Source: Candidatus Amarolinea dominans
Lineage (GTDB): Bacteria > Chloroflexota > Anaerolineae > SSC4 > Amarolineaceae
Assembly (NCBI GenBank): GCA_016719785.1
Contig: JADJYJ010000004.1
Coordinates: forward strand, 348,159 to 412,158
Direction: 5' to 3'
Length of the DNA stretch: 64,000 nucleotides
Shown here one piece after another: positions 26,088 through 34,986 of the stretch (position 1 is its first letter; every line of letters begins with the position of its first letter). Under the pieces are notes generated by a model, which was given only the letters and a program-made list of their open reading frames with translations, was not told the origin of the DNA and ran no database searches. The translations under genes and the position numbers were made by a program.

Positions 26088-26323
26088 TTCCCCCCTTCTC
26101 CTCTCCCCTGCGCGGAGAGGAGAGGGCCAGGGATGGGTGGGATCTCCCCTCTCTCCGCCGCGCGGAGAGGAGAAGGGCCAGGGGATGAGGTGAGGCCACT
26201 CTTCCCCCCTTCTCCTCTCCCCTGCGCGGCGAGGAGAGGGGCCAGGGGATGAGGTGAGGATCTTCCCCCCTTCTCCTCGCCGCCGCGCGGAGAGGAGAAG
26301 GGGCCGGGGGTTGAGGTGAGGCT
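26088..26323. repeat. Four tandem REP-like palindromic units
   Basis: Units of about 60 bp start near 26088, 26145, 26201 and 26262. Each has a C/T-rich arm (CTTCTCCTCTCC), a GCGCGG centre, the complementary G/A arm (GGAGAGGAGAAG) and a tail GGCCAGGGGATGAGGTGAGG. The same C/T-arm plus G-tail layout is common as a dispersed palindromic repeat in GC-rich bacteria. The array sits just before the ABC-F gene, whose ATG follows the last unit by about 18 bp. Confidence 0.8.
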
Positions 26324-26340
26324 GACAAGGACAGGACATC

Positions 26341-28023
26341 ATGATTATTCTCCGTCTCGACAATGTATCCTACACACACCCCGGTGGCCCTGGCGTGCAG
26401 AATCTAACCTGGGCCATTGCTGATGATGCGCGGCTGGGCTTCGTCGGCCCTAACGGCGCGGGCAAGAGCACGATTCTCAACCTGCTGGCCGGGCGCCTGT
26501 TGCCGGATCGCGGCTTCATGGTGACGGCCAAAGGCGCCAGCGTGGGCTATTTGCCGCAGGAGGTGCGCCTGGACCCGCTGCACACAGTCCTGATCGAAGC
26601 GATGACCGCGTCTGCCCGGCTGGCCGCCATCGAAGCGGATCTTGAAAAGGTCACGCGCAGCATGGAAGACCCGGCCGTCTACGACGATGAAAAGGCGCTG
26701 GCGCGTGCGCTGGATCAGCAGCAGCGCCTGTTGACCGCGTATGCGGAGGCGGGCGGGCTGCAATACGAGAACTCTGTCAAGGCCACCCTGCGCCAGTTGG
26801 GTTTCGACGACAGCGATTTCGATCTGCCGACGGCAGCCTTGAGCGGCGGGCAGAAGAAGCTGCTGGCGCTGACTAAGTTGGCCGTCAACCGGCCGGCCTG
26901 CCTGCTGTTGGATGAGCCGGACAATCACCTGGATTTGGCAGGCAAGGCCTTCCTGGAGGGGTTTATCCGCACGTATCCCGGCGCGGTGGTGATCGTGTCG
27001 CACGACCGTTATCTGCTGGATGAGGTGGCTGACAACATCGTGGAGTTGGAAGGCGGCAAGCTCGAATTCTATATCGGCAACTACACGGCCTATGTGGTGG
27101 AGCGCGAGCTGCGGCGCCTGCGCCAGGCGCAGATGGCTGCCGCGCAACAGAAGGAGATCAGCCGGCTGGAGGCTTCGATTGCCAGAATGGAACTGTGGGC
27201 CAGTCTGGTGAGCCCGCGTGCCTCCAACCGGCGCCATGTCATTCAAGCGCGCAACAAGCGTCGCCAGATCGAGCGCATGGACAAGGTGGATGCGGTGGTG
27301 GAGCAGCGTACCATGGGCCTGGAGCTTGAAGGCTGGCGCGGCTCCAGCAAAGTCCTGGAGATCATTGACCTGGTGAAGGCGTTCGATGATGACCTGGTGC
27401 TGGCCGGGGCCAACCTGCTGCTGTGGCACGGTGAGCGCGTGGGCCTGGTCGGCCCCAACGGCGCGGGCAAGAGCGTGCTGTTTCGCTGCATCATCGGTGC
27501 GCTGCAGCCGACGAGCGGCGTGGTCAAAATCGGGCCGAGCGTCAAGATGGGTGTCTACACGCAAGAACACCAGAGCCTGGACTACAGCAAGACCCTGGTG
27601 GAAATGGTGCGCGAGGTCAAGCCGATGTACGAGCGCGAGGCGGCCGCGTTCCTGACGCAATTCCTCTTCGAATGGAAGCGGGCACACGAGCAGACGGTCG
27701 GCAGCCTGAGCGGCGGCGAGCGCAGCCGCTTGCAGATGGCGCTGCTGATGCTGCAGCAGCCCAATTTCCTGCTCCTGGACGAGCCGACCAACAACCTGGA
27801 CATCGCTTCGTGCGAGGTACTCGAACGCGCGCTGGATGACTTCGAAGGGACTGTGCTGGTGATTTCACACGACCGCTATTTCCTGGATCAGACGGTGGAT
27901 CGCATCGTGGAACTCGATCCCGACCAGGGGGCGTTGGTGAACTACACGGGCGGGTATACCGATTACCTGGAGGCCAGGCGGATACGGTCATCCAGTTCAT
28001 CTTCGGCCACGTCGAGATCGTAA
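26341..28023 (+). CDS. ABC-F family ATPase (ribosome-associated)
   Basis: 560 residues with two ABC domains and no membrane segments. First domain: GPNGAGKST near residue 36 and LSGGQKKLLAL near 165. The inter-domain linker includes NRRHVIQARNKRRQIERMD. Second domain: GPNGAGKSVLF near 375, LSGGERSRLQM near 458 and LLLDEPTNNLD. ABC-F proteins bind the ribosomal E site and affect translation or antibiotic protection. The last about 20 residues (Ser-rich) are read antisense through a higA-like relic on the other strand. The natural C-terminus may therefore have been replaced, but both ATPase domains are complete. Confidence 0.9.
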   Translation: MIILRLDNVSYTHPGGPGVQNLTWAIADDARLGFVGPNGAGKSTILNLLAGRLLPDRGFMVTAKGASVGYLPQEVRLDPLHTVLIEAMTASARLAAIEADLEKVTRSMEDPAVYDDEKALARALDQQQRLLTAYAEAGGLQYENSVKATLRQLGFDDSDFDLPTAALSGGQKKLLALTKLAVNRPACLLLDEPDNHLDLAGKAFLEGFIRTYPGAVVIVSHDRYLLDEVADNIVELEGGKLEFYIGNYTAYVVERELRRLRQAQMAAAQQKEISRLEASIARMELWASLVSPRASNRRHVIQARNKRRQIERMDKVDAVVEQRTMGLELEGWRGSSKVLEIIDLVKAFDDDLVLAGANLLLWHGERVGLVGPNGAGKSVLFRCIIGALQPTSGVVKIGPSVKMGVYTQEHQSLDYSKTLVEMVREVKPMYEREAAAFLTQFLFEWKRAHEQTVGSLSGGERSRLQMALLMLQQPNFLLLDEPTNNLDIASCEVLERALDDFEGTVLVISHDRYFLDQTVDRIVELDPDQGALVNYTGGYTDYLEARRIRSSSSSSATSRS

Positions 28024-28130
28024 TCCATCTGCAGGCCCAGCCAAAAATGCGCCGAAGTGCCGAAATAGCGGGCGAGGCGCAGCGCAGTATCGGCCGTGAC
28101 CACACGTTTTTCAAGAATGATCTCCTGAAC
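27963..28130 (-). pseudogene. HigA-like antitoxin C-terminal relic
   Basis: A minus-strand frame with no good start reads VRRVQEIILEKRVVTADTAL, then RLARYFGTSAHFWLGLQMDY, and stops at TAA (27965-27963). This is the C-terminal half of the HigA/XRE addiction antitoxin family (helix 3 through the conserved FGTS-FWL segment). The N-terminal DNA-binding half is missing and no HigB is adjacent. It overlaps the 3' end of the ABC-F gene and ends the eut operon side, so it marks a rearrangement junction. Confidence 0.7.
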
Positions 28131-28191
28131 GCGGCGCACGGCGTGATATCGGCGAGATCGCGGGCGATGATGGCGTCGAGCAGGGCGGCGT

Positions 28192-28488
28192 TCATTTCTC
28201 GCGGGGGGGGGGGTGGCGTCGGCGGGGGTCCTGATCGCCCAGGCGGGCGAGGACGGCTGCTTTGACCTGACCGGCCAGGTTGGACGCCGGGCTGGGGCCT
28301 GACGGCGCGGACGCCGGCGCGGCGCCTGGCGTCTGCGCCGCGCCGGCGGCGTTGATGCCCATGCCGAGCTTTGTCATGCGATCCTTGGCCAGCGCGGTGA
28401 TGACGGTGTTGGTGTCCACGTCCAGGCGGGTCACGCCCTGCACATGCAGAGCATCAATGTCACGTTCGGTATAGAATTTCTTGGGCAT
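28192..28488 (-). CDS. Small EutQ-N-terminus-like protein, probably frameshifted at poly-G
   Basis: 98 residues as read. The N-terminus (KKFYTERDIDALHVQG, then LDVDTNTVITALAKD) resembles the N-terminal segment of the EutQ encoded three genes upstream (VFTAADIRRLRDQGTRVLVL), followed by a Pro/Ala-rich linker and a short helix AGQVKAAVLARLG. The frame then hits an 11-base C run (plus-strand G at 28203-28213). One extra base, or two fewer, would continue into REMNAALLDAIIARDLADI before meeting the higA relic. GGAGGA precedes the ATG and it follows eutJ by 27 bp. A role as microcompartment cargo or adaptor is inferred only from location and similarity. Confidence 0.6.
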   Translation of the reverse strand: MPKKFYTERDIDALHVQGVTRLDVDTNTVITALAKDRMTKLGMGINAAGAAQTPGAAPASAPSGPSPASNLAGQVKAAVLARLGDQDPRRRHPPPREK

Positions 28489-28515
28489 CGGTTCCTCCTG
28501 CGGGGCTAAGCGTGC

Positions 28516-29340
28516 CTAGCGGCTGACTCGGTCGTGCATGGCAATACCGAGCGGCGTGATGAACAGCGGGTTGCCGGGAAGCAGGGTCTTGATTCCGGTG
28601 TACTCTTCGATGACCTGCGCCATGCCGGGAAAGGCGCAGGTGCCGCCCACCAGGTAGAGCGTGTCCACAGGATGGCCGGCGACGTGACGACGCACGATGC
28701 TGCCCACCTTCTCCATGACCGGGCGCAAGACCGGGAACAAGCGCGCCTGCTCACGCGGGTCCTTCTTCAGTTCCTCAGCCTGCTCGAATGTCAACCGCAG
28801 ACCACCAGCCAGGACCAGGGTGAAATGGGTGCCGCCAGTCGGCTCATCGGCCGTGTAGATGACCCGGCCGTCCTTGACCACCGCGATGCCGGTGGTGCCG
28901 CCGCCCACATCCACAATGGCGCCATCACGAATCTGCAGGACGTTGTTGGCCGCGGTCGGTTCGTCAATCAGATCGGTACACTCCAGGCCGGCGGCAATCA
29001 GCACATTGGCCGTGGCTCGCACTTCACTGCGCGGCACGCCCGGCGGGTAGGCCGAAGCCGCGTGGGTCAACTCGACGCCCAGGCGCTGTTCCACCTGCTG
29101 CTTGAGACGCTTGAGCAGGCTGATGGCGCCGTGAAAGTCCACCACCAGGCCGTCGCGCACCACCTGTGCAAACTGGTAGGCGCCGGCCAGGGGTTGTTGT
29201 GCGTCGTCTAACACCATCAGCACGGTGTAGGCAGTACCCAGGTCAACGCCGACATGCACCGGCCGGCCGCGCAGCCGCGGGGGCCGGCCGCTCATCACCG
29301 CGTCGGTCTGCTTGAGCAACGTCTGCAGATGCGGGTTCAT
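28516..29340 (-). CDS. eutJ: EutJ, Hsp70-fold ethanolamine utilization protein
   Basis: 274 residues, usual for EutJ. Actin/Hsp70-fold signatures are visible: GVDLGTAYTVLMVLDD near residue 30 for phosphate 1, IVDVGGGTTGIAVV for phosphate 2 and LVGGTCAFPGM for the adenosine site. EutJ is a putative chaperone of the eut operon. It begins 3 bp after the eutQ stop, so translation is coupled. Confidence 0.9.
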   Translation of the reverse strand: MNPHLQTLLKQTDAVMSGRPPRLRGRPVHVGVDLGTAYTVLMVLDDAQQPLAGAYQFAQVVRDGLVVDFHGAISLLKRLKQQVEQRLGVELTHAASAYPPGVPRSEVRATANVLIAAGLECTDLIDEPTAANNVLQIRDGAIVDVGGGTTGIAVVKDGRVIYTADEPTGGTHFTLVLAGGLRLTFEQAEELKKDPREQARLFPVLRPVMEKVGSIVRRHVAGHPVDTLYLVGGTCAFPGMAQVIEEYTGIKTLLPGNPLFITPLGIAMHDRVSR

Positions 29341-29343
29341 GCG

Positions 29344-29883
29344 CTATTTGTTCCAATCGGCCGGATAGGTGACATAGACGAAGCGCGTGCGGCTGGGGGT
29401 GCCAAAGGTGATGCTGGAGCCTTTGGGGATGAAGATCACATCGCCCGGCCCGCCGCGCACCGCGTCGCGGCCACGTGTGATGACCAGTTCGCCTTCCAGG
29501 ACAATGTCAATCTCGTCGTAGGTCAGGGTCCAGGGGAACTCGCCGCGCTCCAGGCTCATGTAGCCTACCGCCATCGGCGTGCGGTCGTCGCTGGTGATGA
29601 CATCCTTCAACTGCACGTCGGTTCCTGGCGTTGCCAGCCCTGCGCCGAACGGCTCCAGGCTGACGCCCGCGCGGCGCACGGCCTTGAGCGGCGGCAGGGG
29701 TGATGGCGCGGCCGGCTGTGCAGCCGGCGCCGGCGCCGGGCCAGGTCGTTTGACTTCGATGCCCGCCTCGCGCGCCACATCGAGCGCCTCCGGCGAGATC
29801 AAATCAGCCTGGCCCAGCACCAGCACTCGTGTGCCCTGGTCACGCAATCTTCGAATGTCAGCCGCGGTAAAAACCTGGCGCAT
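29344..29883 (-). CDS. eutQ: EutQ, cupin-fold ethanolamine utilization protein
   Basis: 179 residues. The N-terminal part (RQVFTAADIRRLRDQG) resembles the tags that bring enzymes to microcompartments, then a Pro/Ala linker (about 55-75), then a C-terminal cupin (WTLTYDEIDIVLEGELVITR, GDVIFIPKGSSITF). EutQ has been described as an acetate kinase in enteric bacteria. GGGAGA sits 6 bp before the ATG at 29883; an ATG six codons upstream has no such site. Downstream eutJ follows after 3 bp. Confidence 0.88.
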   Translation of the reverse strand: MRQVFTAADIRRLRDQGTRVLVLGQADLISPEALDVAREAGIEVKRPGPAPAPAAQPAAPSPLPPLKAVRRAGVSLEPFGAGLATPGTDVQLKDVITSDDRTPMAVGYMSLERGEFPWTLTYDEIDIVLEGELVITRGRDAVRGGPGDVIFIPKGSSITFGTPSRTRFVYVTYPADWNK

Positions 29884-29910
29884 GGAATTCTCCCACAACA
29901 ACTGCTCAGC

Positions 29911-30225
29911 CTACTTCGCCCGCGCGGGCATAGCGCCCTTGCTCTTCTGCGGCAGGATCATTTCCACGTCGCCGTGCGGGCGCGGGATGACGTGGACTGA
30001 TACCAACTCGCCCACGCGCTGGGCCGCGGCGGCGCCGGCATCGGTGGCGGCCTTGACCGCGCCCACGTCGCCGCGCACCATGACGGTGACGTAGCCGCCG
30101 CCGATGAATTCAGAGCCAATCAGGGTCACGTTGGCCGCTTTGACCATCGCGTCAGCGGCCTCGATGGCCGAAACAAGCCCTTTGGTTTCGATCATGCCCA
30201 AGGCTGTCATCGCAATTTCTGGCAT
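29911..30225 (-). CDS. eutM: EutM-type BMC shell protein (hexamer)
   Basis: 104 residues, a single BMC domain: TALGMIETKGLVSAIEAADA, VMVRGDVGAVKAATDAGAAA and a C-terminal PRPHGDVEMILP. Such proteins form the flat hexagonal facets of the ethanolamine microcompartment. It is the only single-BMC-domain gene in the operon; no EutK, EutS or pentameric EutN is seen. Confidence 0.93.
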   Translation of the reverse strand: MPEIAMTALGMIETKGLVSAIEAADAMVKAANVTLIGSEFIGGGYVTVMVRGDVGAVKAATDAGAAAAQRVGELVSVHVIPRPHGDVEMILPQKSKGAMPARAK

Positions 30226-30259
30226 AGGTGTGTCCCCCTGGAGTTATGTCTATCTTGCT

Positions 30260-30916
30260 TTAGTATTTCAGGGGGTTGGCTGCGACTTCGAGCACGGCGT
30301 CGCGGAAGGCCATGGCCGCGGCCTTGCAGGCGGGCTGGTCGCCGGTGAGCATGGCGCCCATGTAGTTGGTTTCTGAGGGCGGCGCGGTGTAGGCCACGAT
30401 GCGCACGGCCGCGGCCTTGAGCGCGGCATCGAGCGCAATCATGCCTTCGATGGGCGGCGCGACCAGGTAGGCCAACGGCTCACCTTCCGCGATGTTGCAC
30501 ACCTTCGACAGATACGAGCCGGTGCGCGAAATCACATGCGGGAAGAAGGCGATGGAGGCATCCTCATTGGCCGAATACCAGATGGCGTCATTCTTCATGA
30601 ACTGCACCGCAGCCTGCAAACCGGCGCGCACTTCCGCCGGATTGGCGCCGGCCAGAATGGCGATGATTTCGCCCGACAGCTTGCCCGACGCGTGTTTGGC
30701 CCCGGCGTAGAAGGAATGAGCATACACCACCTCAACCTCGGCCATCTTGGTGGCCTCGTCAATGGCGACGTAAGTCGCATCATCGTTGTCAGCCGTAATC
30801 AGGCCCAGCGAACGCTGCTCCGGCCGGAGTCCCAGATGCTCTGCAAGACCGCGGTCCACATTGGGGATCATTCTGACCGCCAGAGGTATTGCGTATAATG
30901 GATCGAGTATTCCCAT
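30260..30916 (-). CDS. eutL: EutL, tandem-BMC trimeric shell protein
   Basis: 218 residues, the normal EutL length. The two permuted BMC halves are visible (ERSLGLI-like and FPHVISRTGSYLSK segments, then PPIEGMIALDAALKAAAV and NYMGAMLTGDQPACKAA). EutL forms gated pores in the shell. AGGAG is 6 bp before the ATG, and the gene starts 8 bp after eutC, linking shell and lyase expression. Confidence 0.92.
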   Translation of the reverse strand: MGILDPLYAIPLAVRMIPNVDRGLAEHLGLRPEQRSLGLITADNDDATYVAIDEATKMAEVEVVYAHSFYAGAKHASGKLSGEIIAILAGANPAEVRAGLQAAVQFMKNDAIWYSANEDASIAFFPHVISRTGSYLSKVCNIAEGEPLAYLVAPPIEGMIALDAALKAAAVRIVAYTAPPSETNYMGAMLTGDQPACKAAAMAFRDAVLEVAANPLKY

Positions 30917-30924
30917 GGTTGCTC

Positions 30925-31833
30925 CTATTTGATCAACTTCAGCTTGACGCCAGACGCTTGATGTTTGAGCATCCGCTGCGCGATCTGGACAGCAAAGGCG
31001 CCGGCTTCCAGCGGGTTGGTGCCGCCATTTTCGAAGATGTTGCAGACCACGTCACGGTCCGCATCGGTATCGCCGGTCTTGGGGCGATAGGCCATGTACG
31101 CGCTCATGCTTTCGGCGCGGCCCAGGCCGGGGCGCTCGCCAATGAGCAAGATCACCACGTCGGGCTTGAGCACCTCACCGATGTCATTGATGACGCCGAC
31201 GCGGCAGTATTGAATGAAGAACGGCGTGCCAAAGGTCAAACCTGCGGCCTGCACGCCCTGCTTGAGCACTGGGAACATCTGGCGCACGTTGGCTTCCACC
31301 GCGGCTGCGCTGAGGCCGTCGCCCACGACGACCTGCACGTTGGCGCTCTTGACGCAGCGTTCGGCCACGGTGCGCTTGGCCTCATCGGTCAGCAGGCGCC
31401 CCAGGTCAGGGCGCAGGAGATACTCCTCCTTGCCGCCGGTGATCTGCGTCTGCACCGTGAACAGCCCCAGGTCGTCCAGCAGGCGCTGATCCACGTCACG
31501 ATAGAGGGTATCCTGCGTGACGGCGTGATCGGACTGAAAGAGCAGGAGCGATTGCGTGGTGTAGCGCGGGCCAGCGCGGCCCACGCCGATGCGCGAGGTG
31601 GTGGAAGCCATCAACGCCTTGAGGCCGTCCACATCATAAGGCGCCTTGACCTGCGGCCGCGTGCGCATTTCCGGCGTCGTGGGGTCGGGCAGGTCAATGT
31701 GCAGCCGCGCCCCTGGGTCGCCGACGGCCGCCGCGCCCACGCCAACACCCGCCACCGGCGCTCTGATGGCGCCAGCCGTAGCCAGTTCCTTCAACACCGA
31801 CTCGATTATCGCATTGAGTTGTGCTTCATCCAT
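30925..31833 (-). CDS. eutC: Ethanolamine ammonia-lyase light chain
   Basis: 302 residues. The N-terminal extension (about 1-60, with an Ala/Gly-rich linker after the first helix) matches the part of EutC that targets the enzyme to the compartment. The rest follows the family, with RIGVGRAGPRYTTQSLLLFQ, the cobalamin-contacting region and the ending QIAQRMLKHQASGVKLK. Together with EutB it converts ethanolamine to acetaldehyde and ammonia using adenosylcobalamin. GGAGGGG precedes the ATG. It starts 14 bp after eutB. Confidence 0.95.
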   Translation of the reverse strand: MDEAQLNAIIESVLKELATAGAIRAPVAGVGVGAAAVGDPGARLHIDLPDPTTPEMRTRPQVKAPYDVDGLKALMASTTSRIGVGRAGPRYTTQSLLLFQSDHAVTQDTLYRDVDQRLLDDLGLFTVQTQITGGKEEYLLRPDLGRLLTDEAKRTVAERCVKSANVQVVVGDGLSAAAVEANVRQMFPVLKQGVQAAGLTFGTPFFIQYCRVGVINDIGEVLKPDVVILLIGERPGLGRAESMSAYMAYRPKTGDTDADRDVVCNIFENGGTNPLEAGAFAVQIAQRMLKHQASGVKLKLIK

Positions 31834-31847
31834 CGTTTCCCCTCCGG

Positions 31848-33224
31848 TTAAGCCACGCGTCGCTGCAAAAAGAACGACGGGTCGCCGGCTTTGGCGGTCA
31901 GGCGGCCGTTGCGCATCAGGCCCAGTTCTTCCATCCAGACCTCGAATTCGGGATTGGGGCGCAGGTTGAAGAGCTGGCGCAGGGTGGGCGCATCATGGTA
32001 GCTGGTACACTGATAGGAGAGCATCGAGTCGTCGCCCATCGGTACGCCCATGAAGTAGTTGCAGCCCGCGGCCGTCAGCATCACAGCCAGATTCTCGATC
32101 GCGTTCTGATCGGCGCGGGCGTGATTGGTGTAACAGGCATCACAGCCCATGGGGATGCCAGTGAGCTTGCCCATGAAGTGATCTTCCAGCCCGGCGCGCT
32201 GAATCTGGCGCGCATCGTACAGATACTCTGGCCCGATGAAGCCCACCACGGTGTTGACCTGGTAAGGCTGATAGCGCTTGGCCAGGCCATAGCAGCGGGC
32301 CTCCATCACCAGTTGATCCCAGCCGTGATGCGCGTCGGCCGACAGCTCAGATCCCTGGCCGGTCTCGAAGTACATGTAGCTCGGCCCGGCCGTGAAGCAG
32401 TGCTTGCGCGCCAGGGCATAGGCCTCATCCAACATGGCGACGGAGATGCCAAACGACTCGTTGCCGCGCTGCGAGCCAGCCAGCGACTGAAAAATCAGGC
32501 CCACCGGTGAGCCGCTCTCCAGGCACTTCATCTGCGTGGTGACGTGAGCCAGCACGCAGTTTTGCGTCGGAATCTGCCAGGTCTGGATGATGTCGTAGGT
32601 CATGTCGAGCAGACGGGCCACGCTGGCGTAGGAGTCGTCCACCGGGTTGATGCCGATGACGGAATCGCCGGAGCCGTAGGCCAGGCCCTCGTAGATTTCG
32701 GCGCGGATGCCTTCGGGTGAATCGGTGGGGTGATTGGGTTGATTGCGGCTGGCGAGGGTGCCGGGCACGCCGATCGTGTTGTTGCAGTGAGCCGAAACGC
32801 GAATCTTGCTGGCGGCGTAGATCAGATCGAGATTGGACATCAGCTTGGTGACGCCTGCAATCATCTCGGCGGTCAGACCCTGCGAAACACGGCGGATCAT
32901 CGCGCCGTCGGTGGTATCGGCCAGCAGCCATTCGCGGAACTGTCCCACACTCCAATCCTTGATCTCGCCGTAGATGGTCTGGTTGACGCCATCGTGAATG
33001 ACACGGGTGACCTCGTCCTCGGCGTAAGGCGCGGCCGGCGTGTCGTGCAGCACCCACAGCGGCACCTCGGCCAGGACATAGCGCGCGGCCATGCGTTCGG
33101 CGGCGGTCTCTGCGCCAACACCCGCCAGGCGATCGCCCGACTTTTCTTCATTCGCCTTGCCCATGAGGAGGCGCATGTCGGGGAATTCATAGGTCTTGCC
33201 AAATAATTTGGTACGCAGGAGCAT
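31848..33224 (-). CDS. eutB: Ethanolamine ammonia-lyase heavy chain
   Basis: 458 residues, the usual size. TIM-barrel signatures: RVSAHCNNTIGVPGTLASRN, YGSGDSVIGINPVDDS, NCVLAHVTTQMKCLESGSP, YFETGQGSELSADAHHG and GCDACYTNHARADQN. This is the catalytic, substrate-binding subunit of the B12-dependent lyase. AAGGAG lies 5 bp before the ATG at 33224; a GTG two codons upstream is too close to that site. Confidence 0.97.
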   Translation of the reverse strand: MLLRTKLFGKTYEFPDMRLLMGKANEEKSGDRLAGVGAETAAERMAARYVLAEVPLWVLHDTPAAPYAEDEVTRVIHDGVNQTIYGEIKDWSVGQFREWLLADTTDGAMIRRVSQGLTAEMIAGVTKLMSNLDLIYAASKIRVSAHCNNTIGVPGTLASRNQPNHPTDSPEGIRAEIYEGLAYGSGDSVIGINPVDDSYASVARLLDMTYDIIQTWQIPTQNCVLAHVTTQMKCLESGSPVGLIFQSLAGSQRGNESFGISVAMLDEAYALARKHCFTAGPSYMYFETGQGSELSADAHHGWDQLVMEARCYGLAKRYQPYQVNTVVGFIGPEYLYDARQIQRAGLEDHFMGKLTGIPMGCDACYTNHARADQNAIENLAVMLTAAGCNYFMGVPMGDDSMLSYQCTSYHDAPTLRQLFNLRPNPEFEVWMEELGLMRNGRLTAKAGDPSFFLQRRVA

Positions 33225-33285
33225 TCTCACTCCTTCTCTGGTCTGACGGGACGCAGCTCTCGTTCGTCCCGCAACACAGTCATCA

Positions 33286-34734
33286 TCAATGATAAAAAAC
33301 CAACGTCTTGACGCTGAGCGGCACCACTCGGCCCTCCATCAAGGGAGCGCCAATGTCAATATAATCGCCTTCACTCAAGCCAACCTGGTCAATCACGAGC
33401 AGCGGGCGGGTAGGCGCCATAGCCTTGATCGTCTGCCCCAGGGCTTGGGCATAGTCACGTCCGATGATGATGACCAGCGGGCGATCATCAGGCAAACTGC
33501 GGGAGAATTCGGCCAGGCCGGTGGCCAGCTTCAGAAGCAAAGTATAATCCAAAGCGCGCTTCAGATCAAATGCCACGGCGAACTCGTCAACGGCCAGGTT
33601 GATGTCCCAGCGGCGCAGCGCGTCGAGGACCGCCTGCGCGATGACCTCAGGCGCCAGGCCCAGTGTCACATCGAGATCGGGTCGGATGACAGGCACATTG
33701 CGCAGCGGCAGAATCTCGCGCTCCGCCCAGATCGTGGAGCCGGAGAGGGTGACGGTCTGCGAACTGGCGCCCAGCACGGTGGCACGCAGGGTTTCCGCCG
33801 GCTGCACCCTGTCATAGGCCTGGATGCCAGGGTGGCGGCACAGTGAATCAGCCAGCAGCGGGCCTACATCATCATGAATGGTGACATCGCTGACGGCGTG
33901 AATCGGAACGGGGTTGTAGACGTAATGGCCGATACCGCCCGACAGCATGAGGACGGCGCCCTTGCCGGAGGTCGCGGCCGGCGGCGTCAGATAAAGCTGC
34001 TGCGCCAGCGACGAGGCGCCGCCTTCGATCAGCTCGATGGTCAGATCGGCCATGCAGTCGGTGAAACGGCGCAACTGATCGAGCGTCGGAACATCGCCCA
34101 CGTGCAGGTTCAGGCCCAGGTGAGCGAGAATAGCCAGCGCGGGCTGCGCCAGGTGACGAATCTGCCCGCTGCGCCGCTCGATTTCCATGATGCGACCGCC
34201 GTAGTTCATGGCGGCCGCGGCCACGGCCGCGCCGGCGTGGAACATAGCCGAATTGGCGCTGCCGCCGCCGATGTCCACGTTGGTCACTTTGCAGAAATAC
34301 TTCTGCGAATAGGCGGCCGCGCCGGCGCCGCGCCCGGCAATCAACGATTCCAGGTGCGGCCCGGCCACGGTCACGACGAATTCACCGGCCAGCCCGCCCA
34401 GGGCGTGCAGAATCTGCTCGGCGTTCTTCTTCTTGGCCGTTTCGCCAGTGATGATGACCGCGCCGGTTTCCACCTGGCGCGGATCAACGCCGGCGCGGGC
34501 ATATTCGGCTTTGACCAGGGCGGTCAGCCGCGCCACATCAATCGTGTCGGCATCGGCCAGCGGCGTGAGGGTCATCGGGCTTTGGTAAAGCACCTCTTTG
34601 GCGGTGATTCCCACGCGCGGCACCTGCGCGGCGCCGGCCGCATTGGCCAGGGTCAGGCGCGAGAAGACGATCTGGGTGGTGGTCGTTCCCACGTCCAACC
34701 CAACACTGAGCATTGTGCGGGAGGTTTCGGTCAT
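33286..34734 (-). CDS. eutA: EutA, ethanolamine ammonia-lyase reactivating factor
   Basis: 482 residues. ASKHA ATPase signatures: LSVGLDVGTTTTQIVFSRL at the N-terminus, NVDIGGGSANSAMF near 170, and VLMLSGGIGHYVYNP near 265. EutA exchanges damaged cobalamin bound to EutBC for fresh adenosylcobalamin using ATP. It lies 61 bp before eutB in the same direction, and a 250-bp gap separates it from the permease upstream. Confidence 0.93.
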   Translation of the reverse strand: MTETSRTMLSVGLDVGTTTTQIVFSRLTLANAAGAAQVPRVGITAKEVLYQSPMTLTPLADADTIDVARLTALVKAEYARAGVDPRQVETGAVIITGETAKKKNAEQILHALGGLAGEFVVTVAGPHLESLIAGRGAGAAAYSQKYFCKVTNVDIGGGSANSAMFHAGAAVAAAAMNYGGRIMEIERRSGQIRHLAQPALAILAHLGLNLHVGDVPTLDQLRRFTDCMADLTIELIEGGASSLAQQLYLTPPAATSGKGAVLMLSGGIGHYVYNPVPIHAVSDVTIHDDVGPLLADSLCRHPGIQAYDRVQPAETLRATVLGASSQTVTLSGSTIWAEREILPLRNVPVIRPDLDVTLGLAPEVIAQAVLDALRRWDINLAVDEFAVAFDLKRALDYTLLLKLATGLAEFSRSLPDDRPLVIIIGRDYAQALGQTIKAMAPTRPLLVIDQVGLSEGDYIDIGAPLMEGRVVPLSVKTLVFYH

Positions 34735-34779
34735 GAAGCGTCACTTTCAGCGGGCAGGCCCCGCCCCATTGCCATGTTC

Positions 34780-34862
34780 GGCGACTCACTCAAGTCGCTG
34801 CAACGACTGGCGAAGCCCACCTTCGTGAGCTTCGCCCCAAGATCGAAATGCACCCCAGCGAC
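34780..34862. repeat. Dispersed two-hairpin repeat, copy 2
   Basis: In the 252-bp permease-eutA gap lie AGTCG-CTGCAA-CGACT and then GCGAAGC-12 bases-GCTTCGC, followed by GATCGAAATGCACCC. The same blocks, in the same order and direction, occur at 10196-10270. It could be a small mobile repeat or a structured leader of eutA. Confidence 0.6.
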
Positions 34863-34986
34863 AACCTTGTCACACCACGCCATTGATGGGGAAGGCCGGG
34901 CCACATTTCAGGTTCTGTTGGCCCGTGACAGCCGGAGAGCGCCGCCTACGCTCGCCGGCTGCCGCGGGATCAACGCGCGGCGCGGG

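Noticed and set aside
26041..26379. Frames across the REP-like array
   Set aside because: Pro/Arg/Gly-rich products of palindromic repeats on both strands.
27617..28195. Long minus-strand protein ending under the ABC-F gene
   Set aside because: Only its first about 17 residues look real (continuation of the small eut protein); the rest is antisense of the ABC-F gene and of the HigA relic.
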